From: Verrucomicrobiota bacterium
GTDB lineage: Bacteria > Verrucomicrobiota > Verrucomicrobiia > Verrucomicrobiales > DEV007
NCBI GenBank assembly: GCA_018970725.1
Contig: JAGWVU010000001.1
Coordinates: 145,264-209,263, forward strand
Direction: 5' to 3'
Length of the DNA stretch: 64,000 nt
Shown here: positions 25,615-35,900 of the stretch, piece after piece
Position numbering within the stretch: position 1 is the stretch's first letter
Layout: every line of letters starts with the position of its first letter
Notes under the pieces: model-generated
Databases searched by the model: none
What the model was told of the DNA's origin: nothing
The model's input: the letters and a program-made list of their open reading frames with translations, nothing else
Translations under genes and position numbers: made by a program

Positions 25615-26988
25615 TCAAGACAGGATTCCCTTGGCAACCGTCCCCGAAACATCGGTGAGCCGGAAGTCGCGGCCCGCGTAACGATAGGTCAGCTTCTCGT
25701 GGTCGAGGCCGAGGAGGTGGAGGATGGTGGCGTGGAGATCGTGGACGTGCAGTTTGTCTTGCGCGGCGAAGTAACCGTAGTCGTCGGTGGCTCCATAGGC
25801 GAACCCCGGTTTCACCCCCCCGCCGGCCATCCACATGGTGAATCCGTGCGGGTTGTGGTCGCGCCCGTCGCTGCCCTGCGCCGTCGGCGTCCGCCCGAAT
25901 TCACCGCCCCACAAGACGAGGGTGTCCTCGAGGAGACCGCGCGACTTCAAGTCGGTGAGGAAACCGTAGATCGGCTGGTCCACCTCCGCCGCGTTCTTGG
26001 TGTGGCCGCGGTAGAGGTTGCCGTGCTGATCCCATTGGACCTCACCGTCGCTATGGGTGACCTGAACGAAGCGCACGCCCCGCTCGAGGAAACGGCGCGC
26101 CATGAGGCACTGGCGGCCGAAGTTTTCGGTGACCGGATCATCGATGCCGTAGAGGCGCTTGGTGGCGGCGCTTTCGTTTTCGATGGACTGGGCCTCGGGC
26201 ATGACCGCCTGCATGCGGTAAGCGAGTTCGTAGGCGGCAATGCGCCCTTCCAAGGCCTGATCGGCGCCGCTGGCCTCGAGATGACGCCGATTCAAAGACT
26301 GGATCAGGTCGAGGTGACGCCGCTGCCGGGACAGGTCGAGCTCCGGATTGCGGATGTGCTTCACGGCCACCTCGGAGGCGCGGGTGCTGGCGGTCCCCAA
26401 CGGGGTTCCCTGGCAAAACGCCGGCAGGAAGGCCGCGCCCCAATTGTTGACCCCGCCGTGGGCCAAGGTCGGGCAGATCGTGAGGAAGGCCGGGAGGTTT
26501 TCGTTTTCGCTGCCCAACCCGTAAACCACCCAGGAGCCGAGGCTCGGGCGGACCTGGGTATCGCTGCCGGTGCTCAACTTGAGCAACGCGCCGCCGTGCG
26601 CCGGATTGGTCCCGTGGACCGACCGGAGGACGCACAGATCGTCCGCGCACCGCGCCACCTTGGGGAACAATTCGCTGACCGGGAGGCCGCTTTCCCCGTG
26701 TTGGCGGAACTTCCAGGGGGATTTCAGGAGATTGCCCTGCTTGGCGAAGGTGACGCGGGGGGGCGCGAAGGGAAACGGTTTGCCATGGTCCCGGTCGAGC
26801 AGCGGCTTGGGATCGAAGGTATCGACATGGGAGGGACCGCCCTTCATGAAGAGGAAGACCACCCGTTTGGCGCGCGGGGCGTGGTTGGCGCGCGAACCCG
26901 CCTGCGCTTCGCTGCCGAGCATGGCGCTCAGGGCCAGATGCCCGAAGCCCACGGCGCTCGACTTGAGGAAATGACGTCGATCCTTCAT
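25615..26988 (-). CDS. DUF1501 domain protein (module 2), Tat-exported
   Basis: A 457-residue DUF1501 protein. [20 protein letters not shown] is a textbook twin-arginine signal (RRHFLK). The family markers [46 protein letters not shown] and [21 protein letters not shown] are all intact and match the better-known planctomycete variants more closely than module 1 does. The distribution of His and Asp (DTFDPKP, DQHG, DHNPHG) resembles the metal site of alkaline-phosphatase-fold enzymes, but activity is unproven. It starts 3 nt after the stop of its PSCyt/DUF1549/DUF1553 partner, so the two are coupled. Confidence 0.92.
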   Translation of the reverse strand: MKDRRHFLKSSAVGFGHLALSAMLGSEAQAGSRANHAPRAKRVVFLFMKGGPSHVDTFDPKPLLDRDHGKPFPFAPPRVTFAKQGNLLKSPWKFRQHGESGLPVSELFPKVARCADDLCVLRSVHGTNPAHGGALLKLSTGSDTQVRPSLGSWVVYGLGSENENLPAFLTICPTLAHGGVNNWGAAFLPAFCQGTPLGTASTRASEVAVKHIRNPELDLSRQRRHLDLIQSLNRRHLEASGADQALEGRIAAYELAYRMQAVMPEAQSIENESAATKRLYGIDDPVTENFGRQCLMARRFLERGVRFVQVTHSDGEVQWDQHGNLYRGHTKNAAEVDQPIYGFLTDLKSRGLLEDTLVLWGGEFGRTPTAQGSDGRDHNPHGFTMWMAGGGVKPGFAYGATDDYGYFAAQDKLHVHDLHATILHLLGLDHEKLTYRYAGRDFRLTDVSGTVAKGILS

Positions 26989-26991
26989 GCC

Positions 26992-29718
26992 TTACGGTAG
27001 GTAAACGAATTCGTTGGAGGCGAGAATCGCCTGGCAAAGCAGCGGCCAGGCGTCCGATTCCCCCGCCTCGCGAACCCAGCGGAGGGCTTCGGTCCGCTCC
27101 GTGGCGGTGGCCGGGCGCGAGAAGGCGCGGCGATAGATCCAATCGATCCGGGCCTCGGGGGATTCGCCGGCGGCCAACGAGGCGGCCGCCATGGCCCGGG
27201 AAGCATCGAGCACCAGCGGCGAGTTTAGCAGGTAAAGGCATTGGGGAGCGACCACGGTGGAGTTGCGGCTCCCGGTGGGCATCGTCGGATCGGGGTAATC
27301 GAACTGGGCGAGCACATCGGCCACATGGTTGCGGATGACGGGCAAATAAGCGGAGCGGCGGCGATCCTCGTAGTGGGTGTGGTCCTTGGAGGTGTGGTTG
27401 AAGACCATCTGGCGGTTGCGCAAGGGCAGGGTTTTCCCTCCCAGCGTGTCATCGAGACGCCCGGCGACGAAAAGCACCGCATCCCGGATCTGTTCGGCCT
27501 CGAGCCGTTGGCGCTGAAACTTCCAGTGGAGCCGGTTCTCCGGATCCAGCAGCGGCGCTTCCCCGGGTTGCGGATGCACCGTGGCCATTTGATAGGCGCT
27601 CGAGGTCAACAAGAGCCGATGCATGGCCTTCACGTCCCAACCGGACTCGATGAAACGGCGGGCCAGCCAATCCAGCAACTCCGGATGGGAGGGCGCCTCG
27701 CCCTTGACCCCGAAATTGTCGGTGGTGGCCACCAGTCCGGTCCCGAAGTGCCAACGCCAGATCCGGTTGACGATGACCCGGGCGGTAAGCGGATGATCCG
27801 GCCGGACAAGCCATTCGGCCAGCTCCAACCGGCCGCTGCGGTCCGGCTTCCACGACGGATCTCCGGAGGAAGCACGCATCACGGCGGGGACCGCCCGCGG
27901 CACCACCGGTCCATGGGCCAGATGATTGCCCCGGATGTGAATCGGCATTTCAGCCACCACCTTGGCGGCCTCCCCGACCCCCATCGCGGCCGGGGCGTCG
28001 TAGGCCGCGCTCTCCAATTGCCGGACCTCCTCCTCGAGACGCGCCAATTCCCGGACGGTATCGGGATCGAACGCCTTGAACGGCTCCGTCGGCAGGGCGA
28101 GCAGCCCCTCCGAATCGTGGAGGACGACCCGCGCCGCCTCCAATTTCGGATCCGCCAGTTTCGTGGCCTTCGGATCCGTTTTTTTGGCCGCCTGCCAGGC
28201 CGACTCCGCCTCCGCGAAAAGCGGGGCGAAATGGCGGCGGATGCCCTCGCGATCGCCCTTGGCGGCCAGATCATGCCAGGGACCGAGCACCGGGTCATCG
28301 GGATGATAGGAAAGATGCAACCGGCACTGCAGCAGAATCCAAGGGTGCAATCCCTTCTCCGCGCAGAGCGGTTCCGCCTGGGCCAAGCTGGCTTCCGCCG
28401 CCATCGAGGAAGCGGCCACCAGATATTCCACCACATTGGCGCGCGCCGCGGACTGGAGGCCATTCACCGCCTTGGATTTGAACGCGCCGTGGGCGGCCCG
28501 GGCCTTGGCGATACGCTCGTCGTCCGCCTTGGCTTTCGCCAGTTCCTCCTTGGTGGCCAGCGAGTGCTCATACCAGTGCTTGATGACTCCGGTCTTGGAG
28601 GGCGCGAAGTTTTCGCTGCTCCGGAAAATGGCCGCCATCCCGTAGTAATCCCGCTGGGTGATCGGATCGAACTTGTGGTCGTGGCATCGCGCGCATCCCA
28701 GGGTCAGCCCGACGAAGGCCTTTCCGAGGGTGTCCAACTGCTCGTCGATCACATCCATCCGGAGCTTCTCCTCGTCCGGTTCGGCCAAAACCCGGGCCCC
28801 GAGGGCGAGAAACCCGGTCGCCGTCCGCTGCCCGGCGGTCGCGCCCGGAAGGAGATCGCCCGCCACCTGCTCGACGAGGAAACGGTCGAAGGGCTTCCCG
28901 GCATTGAAGCTGTCGATCACATAATCGCGATAGCGCCAGGCATGCCCGAACCCGAGATTCTCATCGAGCCCGTTGGAGTCCGCGTATCGCACCACGTCCA
29001 GCCAATGCCTCCCCCAGCGAACCCCGTATTGGGGCGAGGCCAGAAGGCGGTCGATCACCCGTTCCCACGCATCCGGCGCGGCATCGGCGAGAAACCGGTC
29101 GACTTCCCCGAGCTCCGGGGGTAGACCGGTGAGGTCAAAGGTCAGACGACGCAGCAGTGATGCCTTGTCCGCCCGGGGCGCGGGCGACAATCCTTTGGCC
29201 TCCAGCACCGAAAGGATAAAGGCATCGACCGGGTTGGCGATCCACCGGGGATCCTTCACGGTTGGAACCGGGGGCGAATCGATGGGCTGGAACGACCAGA
29301 AAGCGCGGCCCTCTTCCTCGCTCATTCCACGCACCAGTTCCACTTTCGCGCCGCCGTCCCGGGGATCGGGGGCTCCGAGCCGAACCCATGTTTCCAGAGC
29401 ACGCACCTCCCGGTCCGCCAACCGGTTGTCCGGTGGCATCTGCATCTCCCGGTTGTGGTAGCGCACCGCCTCGATCAAGAGGCTTTTCTCAGGGTCACCG
29501 GGCGTGATCACCCTTCCGGTGTCACCTCCGGCCCTCCATCCCTCGCGGCTGTCGAGGGCCAGGCCGCCCTTGCGTTTTCCCGTTGAGGCGTGGCATTCGA
29601 GGCAATGCTCGACCAATACCGGCCGGATTTCCCTCTCGAAGAACTCGACCCCCTTCGGATCGGGAGCCGCATCCGAAGGGAAGCCGATGGCGGCCATCCC
29701 CAAAAGGAAGCATGCCAT
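26992..29718 (-). CDS. PSCyt1-DUF1549-DUF1553 protein (module 2)
   Basis: About 908 residues from the ATG at 29718, which gives a signal peptide (MACFLLGMAAIGFPSDA); the longer frame from 29871 buries it. Domain order: cytochrome-type domain with CLECH heme motif (PVLVEHCLECHA) followed by MPPDNRL, then DUF1549 (VTF/LTFDLTGLPP, HWLDVVRYADSNG) with GCARCHDHKFDPIT, a helical charged linker, and DUF1553 (NRIWRWHFGTGLV, SHPELLDWLARRF, FQRQRLEAEQIRD). Unlike module 1 there is no large beta insert. It is divergent from the DUF1080 gene across a ~143-nt gap that must hold both promoters. The neighbour DUF1501 follows in 3 nt. Confidence 0.91.
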   Translation of the reverse strand: MACFLLGMAAIGFPSDAAPDPKGVEFFEREIRPVLVEHCLECHASTGKRKGGLALDSREGWRAGGDTGRVITPGDPEKSLLIEAVRYHNREMQMPPDNRLADREVRALETWVRLGAPDPRDGGAKVELVRGMSEEEGRAFWSFQPIDSPPVPTVKDPRWIANPVDAFILSVLEAKGLSPAPRADKASLLRRLTFDLTGLPPELGEVDRFLADAAPDAWERVIDRLLASPQYGVRWGRHWLDVVRYADSNGLDENLGFGHAWRYRDYVIDSFNAGKPFDRFLVEQVAGDLLPGATAGQRTATGFLALGARVLAEPDEEKLRMDVIDEQLDTLGKAFVGLTLGCARCHDHKFDPITQRDYYGMAAIFRSSENFAPSKTGVIKHWYEHSLATKEELAKAKADDERIAKARAAHGAFKSKAVNGLQSAARANVVEYLVAASSMAAEASLAQAEPLCAEKGLHPWILLQCRLHLSYHPDDPVLGPWHDLAAKGDREGIRRHFAPLFAEAESAWQAAKKTDPKATKLADPKLEAARVVLHDSEGLLALPTEPFKAFDPDTVRELARLEEEVRQLESAAYDAPAAMGVGEAAKVVAEMPIHIRGNHLAHGPVVPRAVPAVMRASSGDPSWKPDRSGRLELAEWLVRPDHPLTARVIVNRIWRWHFGTGLVATTDNFGVKGEAPSHPELLDWLARRFIESGWDVKAMHRLLLTSSAYQMATVHPQPGEAPLLDPENRLHWKFQRQRLEAEQIRDAVLFVAGRLDDTLGGKTLPLRNRQMVFNHTSKDHTHYEDRRRSAYLPVIRNHVADVLAQFDYPDPTMPTGSRNSTVVAPQCLYLLNSPLVLDASRAMAAASLAAGESPEARIDWIYRRAFSRPATATERTEALRWVREAGESDAWPLLCQAILASNEFVYLP

Positions 29719-29861
29719 TCGTCCAACTGACCCGAAGGCGGGGGATGAGCTGAGAACCTGCACGGTTTTGTCACGGTCGCGGAACCCCGTGGCTTTCAGG
29801 CATTCCCGCCAAACTCCGATCTTCGCTGGTGCTTCGGTGGGAATGTTGGCTACAATGCCGC

Positions 29862-30593
29862 ATGAATTCATCCATGAACCGGATCATCACCCGGGCGCTC
29901 ACCTGCTGCGCCCTCCTCTCCCATGCCACTGCCGACGAGGCCAAGCCTCTGTTCAACGGAACCGATCTCTCCGGATGGAAGGGCCTGACCGACTTTTGGA
30001 GCGTCAAGGACGGTTGCATCACCGGGCAAACCACCAACGATCACAAGGTCCTCGAGAACACGTTCCTCATCTACGAAGCCGAGGAATTCGCCGACTTCGA
30101 ACTCACCCTGAAATACAAGATCACGGACTTCAACGGAGCCTCCGAAGCGTTCGGAAATTCCGGCATCCAATACCGCAGCCGCATCGTCAAACCCGAGTAT
30201 TTCGTGGTCAGCGGCTATCAGGCGGACTTTGAATGCGGCAAGACCTACAGCGGAATTCTTTATGAGGAAAAGGGGCGCGGCATTCTCGCCAAGCGCGGCC
30301 AGAAGGTGGTGATCCGCGACGGCGAAAACCCGAAAAAGCCGAAAATCGAGGTCGTCGGTGAGGTTGGCAAGAGCGACGCCATCCAAGCCGCGATCCATCC
30401 GGCCGGGTGGAACGACTACAAGATCGTGGCCAAGGGTGGACACCTGCAACATTTCATCAACGGAGTGCCGACCGTGGACGTGACCGACGAAACCGCAAGC
30501 GGCGCGAAGAAGGGGCTGATCGCCCTGCAACTGCACAGCGGCCCCACCGGGATGACCGTGCAGTTCAAGGACCTCCTGATCCGGAAACTCTGA
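29862..30593 (+). CDS. DUF1080 (3-keto-disaccharide hydrolase-like) secreted protein
   Basis: About 243 residues with a signal peptide ending near SHATADEA. The mature domain opens with PLFNGTDLSGWKG, the hallmark of DUF1080, a concanavalin-like beta-sandwich family. Some members hydrolyse 3-keto-glycosides, an activity known for the family but not shown here. Other signatures are NSGIQYRSRI and HPAGWNDYKIVAKGGHLQHFINGV. I start at the ATG at 29862; a second in-frame ATG at 29874 would also work. It diverges from PSCyt module 2. These proteins often accompany sugar-oxidising enzymes, none of which is visible nearby. Confidence 0.88.
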   Translation: MNSSMNRIITRALTCCALLSHATADEAKPLFNGTDLSGWKGLTDFWSVKDGCITGQTTNDHKVLENTFLIYEAEEFADFELTLKYKITDFNGASEAFGNSGIQYRSRIVKPEYFVVSGYQADFECGKTYSGILYEEKGRGILAKRGQKVVIRDGENPKKPKIEVVGEVGKSDAIQAAIHPAGWNDYKIVAKGGHLQHFINGVPTVDVTDETASGAKKGLIALQLHSGPTGMTVQFKDLLIRKL

Positions 30594-30636
30594 AGAAGCC
30601 CGGGAACCCGGCCGCCTGACCGCGCGGTGCGAGACT

Positions 30637-30654
30637 CCCCGGCCCAACCCGGGG
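30637..30654. terminator. Candidate bidirectional terminator hairpin
   Basis: A 6-bp GC stem (CCCCGG with CCGGGG) and 6-nt loop lie between the convergent DUF1080 and GlsB-type genes. No uridine run on either side, so confidence is low. Confidence 0.35.
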
Positions 30655-30666
30655 GCTCGTCCCGCG

Positions 30667-30936
30667 TCATTTGCGCTTGATGAACCCGGACACGAACAGA
30701 AGGATCACCGCACCGATCAGGGCGATGACTAGCTGCTTCAGGTCCAGTTCCAAGGTCGGCAGACTGAAGGTGACCGCCTTCGAGAGCAGGTGCTTGTAGG
30801 CAAAGCTCCCGAGGATGGCGCCGAAGATCCCGACGACAATGTTCCGAACCCGCCCCGCTCCCTTTTCCCCAGGAAACAGGCCGATGATGAGTCCGGCAGC
30901 GACGCCCACGACCAGTAAATCGAGAAGATCTTTCAT
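30667..30936 (-). CDS. GlsB/YeaQ/YmgE family small membrane protein
   Basis: An 89-residue membrane protein (ATG at 30936; 4 more residues from 30948). Three hydrophobic helices: LLDLLVVGVAAGLIIGLFPG, IVVGIFGAILGSFAYKHLL and LVIALIGAVILLFVSGF. The Gly-rich spacing with GLIIGLFPGEKG.GRVRNIVVGIFGAILG is the usual signature of the transglycosylase-associated (YeaQ) family of stress-response proteins, whose function is unknown. The middle loop is slightly longer than usual. It lies on the same strand as, and 82 nt downstream of, the PH-domain gene. Confidence 0.8.
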   Translation of the reverse strand: MKDLLDLLVVGVAAGLIIGLFPGEKGAGRVRNIVVGIFGAILGSFAYKHLLSKAVTFSLPTLELDLKQLVIALIGAVILLFVSGFIKRK

Positions 30937-31018
30937 CCTGACATCCAATCAGGAAACGCTGCAAAGGAAAAGAAAGAATCTCCGAGGACGGGCGGGCCTC
31001 AAAAGAAATGCCGCCGCC

Positions 31019-31477
31019 TCAATGGGCGCCATGGTGTTCGTCCTCGAAGCCCATGTCGACCTCCCGGACCCGCTTGGTGTCACGCACGGCTTCGACCGCC
31101 CCGCGCAGGGCCTCGACAAATTCCGACGGTTTGTTGAGCCAGCTCAAGTGGACTTCCGGTGAGGACTTGTCCGAACTGAAGATGGAGACCCGGCCCTTGC
31201 CCACCATCCGCTGGTTGAACGGCTCCTGGAGGGACCAGTCCTTCACCCGATAAAGCTCCACATCCTCATTCTCCTTGGAAAACACGCCGGTGCGGATCCG
31301 CAGACGCTGTTTGGTGAGGGTGATCCGGTGGCTCTTGGTCGCCAGCCATTGCCAGAACGCAAACGGGATGGGAACGACCAGCAGACAGGCCAGCCACCAC
31401 CCAAAATTCTTCCATTGCGAGGGGCTGCCCTCCCACAAAATCACTTCGTCGCCCTTGGTCGGTTCGTTGGTTGCCAT
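31019..31477 (-). CDS. Bacterial PH-domain (DUF304-like) membrane protein
   Basis: A 152-residue protein with a short N-terminal cytosolic part (VILWEGSPSQWKNF), one hydrophobic region (about 27-46, probably one long or two short helices), and a bPH2-type domain: HRITLTKQRLRIRTGVFSKENEDVELYRVKDW..., where the characteristic TxxRL...G...ELyRIxD pattern is clear. These domains probably bind membranes or partner proteins; function is unknown. The C-terminus is acidic and His-containing (DEHHGAH). It is located 62 nt downstream of the TolC-type gene on the same strand but is unlikely to be part of the pump. Confidence 0.82.
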   Translation of the reverse strand: MATNEPTKGDEVILWEGSPSQWKNFGWWLACLLVVPIPFAFWQWLATKSHRITLTKQRLRIRTGVFSKENEDVELYRVKDWSLQEPFNQRMVGKGRVSIFSSDKSSPEVHLSWLNKPSEFVEALRGAVEAVRDTKRVREVDMGFEDEHHGAH

Positions 31478-31539
31478 AACGGCCGTATCATGACACCTTT
31501 CCCGCTTTCTGCCAACGAACTCTTTTTCCGCCTTGGATC

Positions 31540-32907
31540 TCAGGGCATCACGGTAGCGCCCGCGCGCTCCCTGGCAATGGAACCGACCGCCTGCCGGAGC
31601 CGGGCCACCGCCAGATTGTAGGTGTGCAAGGACTGGACCTCCTCCAATTGGGCCCGGGTGAGTTCGAGACGGGACTGCAGGATTTCCAACTGGGTCAACG
31701 CCCCCGCTTCAAACCGGTTTTGTGCCAGGCGCAAGGCCTCTTGCGCCTGCTTCACCACCAACTGGGACGTCTCGAGGATCTGCGAGGCCTCGTCGTAATC
31801 GAAAAAGGCCTGACGGACCTGTCCCTCGATGTCGAGACGCTGCTGATCCTCCCTCGCCTCGATTTGCCGGAGTCGCGCGTTCGCTTGTTCCACCTGCCCC
31901 CGCGTCCTCCCCAAATCCAACAACGGGACCATGACGCGGACACCTCCAGTGCTCCCATTGATAAGGTCGGAGGCGTTTCCACTGAAGCGCAGACTCTGGG
32001 CCCCGTAGGTGCCGAAGAGTTCGATCCTCGGACGGTGGGCGGCCTCGGCCACCCGGACCGCCGACTTCGCAGCCTGGATTTCCGACGCCAACTCCTTCAA
32101 CTCGGGGCGCTTGGTGAGCCCCTCCAGCAACAGGTCGCCCAAGGTTTCGTTGACCCGCGGGTTGGGCCAGGAACGGGTCAGCTTCACCCCGTCCGCGTCG
32201 CCGCCTTCCGGGTAAGCGAGGCCGGTGGTCCGTCGCAACCGGTCGATCGCGAGGCGGTATTCATTGCGCGCCCGGATCAGCGGTGGCTTGGCGTTGGCGA
32301 GAGCCACTTCGGCTTGGAGCACATCGAACTGGGGCCTCGTGCCCGCTTCGAAGCCGGCTTTCGCGGTCCGCAACTGCCCATCCAGGACCTGCACGGCTTC
32401 CTGCTGCACCTCGATCCTCTCCCGGGCCAACAAACCGTCGAAATAATGCCGGCAAGCCTCCAGAAGCACATCGTCAATCACCACCCGCATCCGCGACTCG
32501 GCAGCCGCCACCCGGGCCGCGGCGGAGGCATTGGTCGCCAGCCGGGCCCCGCCGTTGTAAAGCACATGGCTGATCTGAACGTCGAGATTCCATCCCTGCT
32601 GATCCGCCACCACGATGTTGCCGAACCCTTCGATCCGTCCCCGACCCCTCGCATCGTAGCTGCTCACCCCGTCGAGCCGGGGTAACAGCTCGGCTTTGGC
32701 CACGGTCAAAACCCCTTCCCTCTCCCGGATCCCGGCCCGGGCCTCGCTGATGCGGGGACTGTGCCGCACCGCGAGGAGCATGGCGGTATCGAGGTCCAAT
32801 TCCCGCGGAAACGCATCCCCGCCAACCGCGCCTGAAGCCGCCACGAGGGTGGCGAGAATGGCCGGAAGGCCGGGACGGAAAAGCCGGCTATGGAACGGGA
32901 GGCGCAT
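31540..32907 (-). CDS. TolC family outer-membrane efflux protein
   Basis: A 455-residue outer-membrane factor, the exit duct of the tripartite RND pump encoded upstream. The ATG at 32907 gives a signal peptide (LPAILATLVAASGAVGGDA). The open frame extends a further ~220 codons upstream in antisense or shifted frame over the pump gene and is rejected. The mature part shows two structural repeats rich in heptad Gln/Ala/Glu helices (DVLQAEVALANAKPPL, EILQSRLELTRAQLEEV) and the LDLDTAMLLAVRHSP opening typical of TolC. It starts 14 nt after the pump stop. There is no lipobox, so it is likely not lipidated. Confidence 0.9.
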   Translation of the reverse strand: MRLPFHSRLFRPGLPAILATLVAASGAVGGDAFPRELDLDTAMLLAVRHSPRISEARAGIREREGVLTVAKAELLPRLDGVSSYDARGRGRIEGFGNIVVADQQGWNLDVQISHVLYNGGARLATNASAAARVAAAESRMRVVIDDVLLEACRHYFDGLLARERIEVQQEAVQVLDGQLRTAKAGFEAGTRPQFDVLQAEVALANAKPPLIRARNEYRLAIDRLRRTTGLAYPEGGDADGVKLTRSWPNPRVNETLGDLLLEGLTKRPELKELASEIQAAKSAVRVAEAAHRPRIELFGTYGAQSLRFSGNASDLINGSTGGVRVMVPLLDLGRTRGQVEQANARLRQIEAREDQQRLDIEGQVRQAFFDYDEASQILETSQLVVKQAQEALRLAQNRFEAGALTQLEILQSRLELTRAQLEEVQSLHTYNLAVARLRQAVGSIARERAGATVMP

Positions 32908-32921
32908 GGGAAAATCCTGCT

Positions 32922-35900
32922 TCAACGTTGAATCGGGTTGCGGCGCAGCCCAGCAATCAGTGTATAAAAAACCGGAATGACGACAAGGGTGAGGATCGTG
33001 CTGGTCACCATCCCCCCCACTGCCACCACCCCGAGAGGCCGACGCGCTTCCCCGGCCTCGCCGAAGCCCATCGCGATCGGGAGAATCCCGGCGATGGTCG
33101 CCAGACTGGTCATCAGGATCGGGCGCAGCCGGATCAGACCGGCCCGGTGCATCGCGGTTTTGGCATCCGCCCCGCGCGCCATCTCCTGGTTCGCGAATTC
33201 GACCAAAAGGATCGAGTTCTTGGTGACGAGCCCGATCAGGAGGACCAAACCGACCTGACTGAAGATGTTCATGTTCATCGAAGCGATCCTCGGCACGAAA
33301 CGGGACAGCACCTTGGCAAACTCGGGCGGATTCGGAACATAGTGGGTCAACGCATAAAGCCCCGACCCGAAGTGATTGACCCACGAAAGCAGATAGAGCA
33401 GACCGAACGCCCCCAACATCGCCAGCGGCAGGGCCAGCATCACCGTGAACGGGTGCACGAAGCTCTCGAATTGGGCTCCGAGCACCATGTAAACCACCAA
33501 TATAGCCAGAATCATGAAGAAGTAGACGTCGCCGCTCGACTCCCGCAGATCCCTCGCCTCCCCCCTCCACTGATGACCAAACCCACTTTGGGGCATCGAC
33601 CGCAGGATCGCCTCCGCCTTTTCCACCGCCGTCCCCAGCGGCACTCCGACCGGCGTGCCCTGGATGGTGGTGGAACGTTGGCGGTTGAACCGCTCGATCC
33701 GGTTCGGCCCCGCGCCAGACTCCAGCCGGATCACGTTGCTCAACTGCACCAAATCACCCGACCCGCTGCGCACGAAAATGCGCTCCAGGCCCGCGGGGGT
33801 GAGACGCTCGTCCCGTTCCAGCTGCACGATCACATCATAGCGTTTCCCATCCCGTTTCAGAGCGCTCAGGTCCTGGCCGCCAAACAGGATCTGCAGGGTC
33901 CGGGAAATATCCGCCACCGAAACGCCGAGAACCCCGGCCCGGTCGCGATCGATGCTGACGCGCAATTCGGGTTTGGTCAGTTCAAAGGTGGAACGCACGT
34001 TGGCGAGAAATCCCCCCTGCCGCAACCGGTTCATCAATTCATTGGTGTAGGCGGAAAGTTCCGTGAGATCCCCGTGACTCACCACCAACTCGAACGGCTG
34101 GCTGAAGCCGAGGTCGACCGCTTTCGGCATGAGCGGAATCGCCAGGGCCCCCTCGACATTCGAGATGAACTTGAATCCCAGTCCATCCGGCCCTCCGACA
34201 ATGTCCCGATGATGCGGACGATGCCCGTCAGCCAAACGCACGAACATGAATCCCAGGGTTGGGTCACCGGGACCGTTGAAAGGAAGCGCCACCGCGGAAA
34301 AATAACTCTCAATCGCCTCCGTCTCCCCGGCAATCCGCTCCATCTGGCGCACCATCCGGTCGGTGTAGTCAGGCGTGGAACCCTCCGGAGTGATCGCCAT
34401 CGCGATGAACCGGCCTTTGTCCTCTTCCGGCAGGAACTCCTGCTCCAGATTCTGGAAGAAATAGTAGGAGAGCCCGAGCGAGCCGAGCGCGACCAAAACC
34501 ACCCAGAAGCGGTGGTTCAAAGACCAGCTCAGGATGCGGTCGTAACGGGCGGTCAGGCGATCCAACCGGTCTTCGAAAAAGCGGAACAGCCAAAAACGTT
34601 TCTCCTCTTTCCCGTGGCGGTGCAGCAAGCGCGCCGCGGCCATCGGCGTGAGGGTCAGGGCGACGAACGCCGAGCACACCACCGAAGCGGCCAGCGCCAC
34701 CGCGAACTCCACGAGCAACCGTCCGGTGATCCCGCCCACGAACGCCAAGGGCAAAAAGACCGCCACGAGGGACAAGGTAATGGTGATGACCGCGAAGCCG
34801 ATCTCCCGCATCGTTTTGATGCTCGCCTCAAACGGACTGTCCCCTTCTTCGATATGCCGGTAGATGTTCTCCAGCACCACGATCGCGTCGTCCACCACGA
34901 TGCCGATGGCCAGAACCAGGGCGAGCAGGGTGAAGATGTTGATCGAGAAACCAAGAGCGTAGAGAACCCCGAAGGTTGCGATCACCGAGACGGGAATGGC
35001 GAGGCTGGGAATGAAGGTGGACCGGACGTCGCGCAAGAAAATGAAAATGGTCAGGACCACGAGGACAAAAGCCATACCCAGCGTCTCGAAAACCTCGAAC
35101 ACCGCCTTTTCGACATAGATTGATTCATCGTAGGGGAAAGCGAACTCAATGCCCGCCGGGAGGCTCGCCGCAATTTCCTCCATGCGGCGCTTGACCCCTT
35201 TGGCCACGTCGAGCGTGTTCGCCCGGCTCTGTCTGACGATCCCCAGACCGATGGCCGGTTTGCCGTTGAACCGCGCCACGGAGCGCTCGTTCTCCACCCC
35301 TTCCGCTGCCCTCCCGATATCCCGAAGGCGGACGACGGAGGTGCCCGACTGCCGAATCACGAGCCGCTCGAAATCCTCCACGGTCTTGAGTTGGCCGCGT
35401 GTTTGGATGGTAAGCTCCCGATCCACGCTCTGCACCCGGCCACTGGGCAACTCCACGTTCTGCTCCCGCAGGGCCCGTTCCACGTCGAGCACGGTCACGG
35501 AGAGGGCCGCCATCTTCAAGGGCTCCAACCAGAGCCGCATGGCGAACTTTTTCTCTCCGCCCAGGATGACCGAACTGACTCCCGGCACGGTTTGCAAACG
35601 ATCTTTGACCAATCGGTCGGCGATTCCGGTGAGCTCCTCGGTGCTGAACCTCTCACTGAAAAAGGAAACCCAGATGATCGGCTGCGCACTCGCCTCCTGC
35701 TTCGCCACCACCGGCTCCTCAATGTCCGGAGGCAGTTCCCCGCGAACCCGGGCCACCCGGTCGCGCACATCCTGCGCCGCCACGTTCTGGTCGGTCCCGG
35801 CCATGAACTCCACCGTGATGGCGCTGGCATCCTCCCGGCTCTCGCTCACCAACTGCTTGATGTTCTCCGCGCTGCTGATCGCATCCTCCAACCGCTCGGT

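Noticed and set aside
27241..29124. Plus-strand ORF antisense to PSCyt module 2
   Set aside because: Same shadow effect; no recognisable domain.
32908..33570. Upstream extension of the TolC reading frame
   Set aside because: Lies in a shifted frame over the pump gene; the signal peptide begins at 32907.
32928..35123. Plus-strand ORF of 731 codons antisense to the AcrB-like pump
   Set aside because: The pump reads cleanly on the other strand; the antisense frame has biased composition and no motif.
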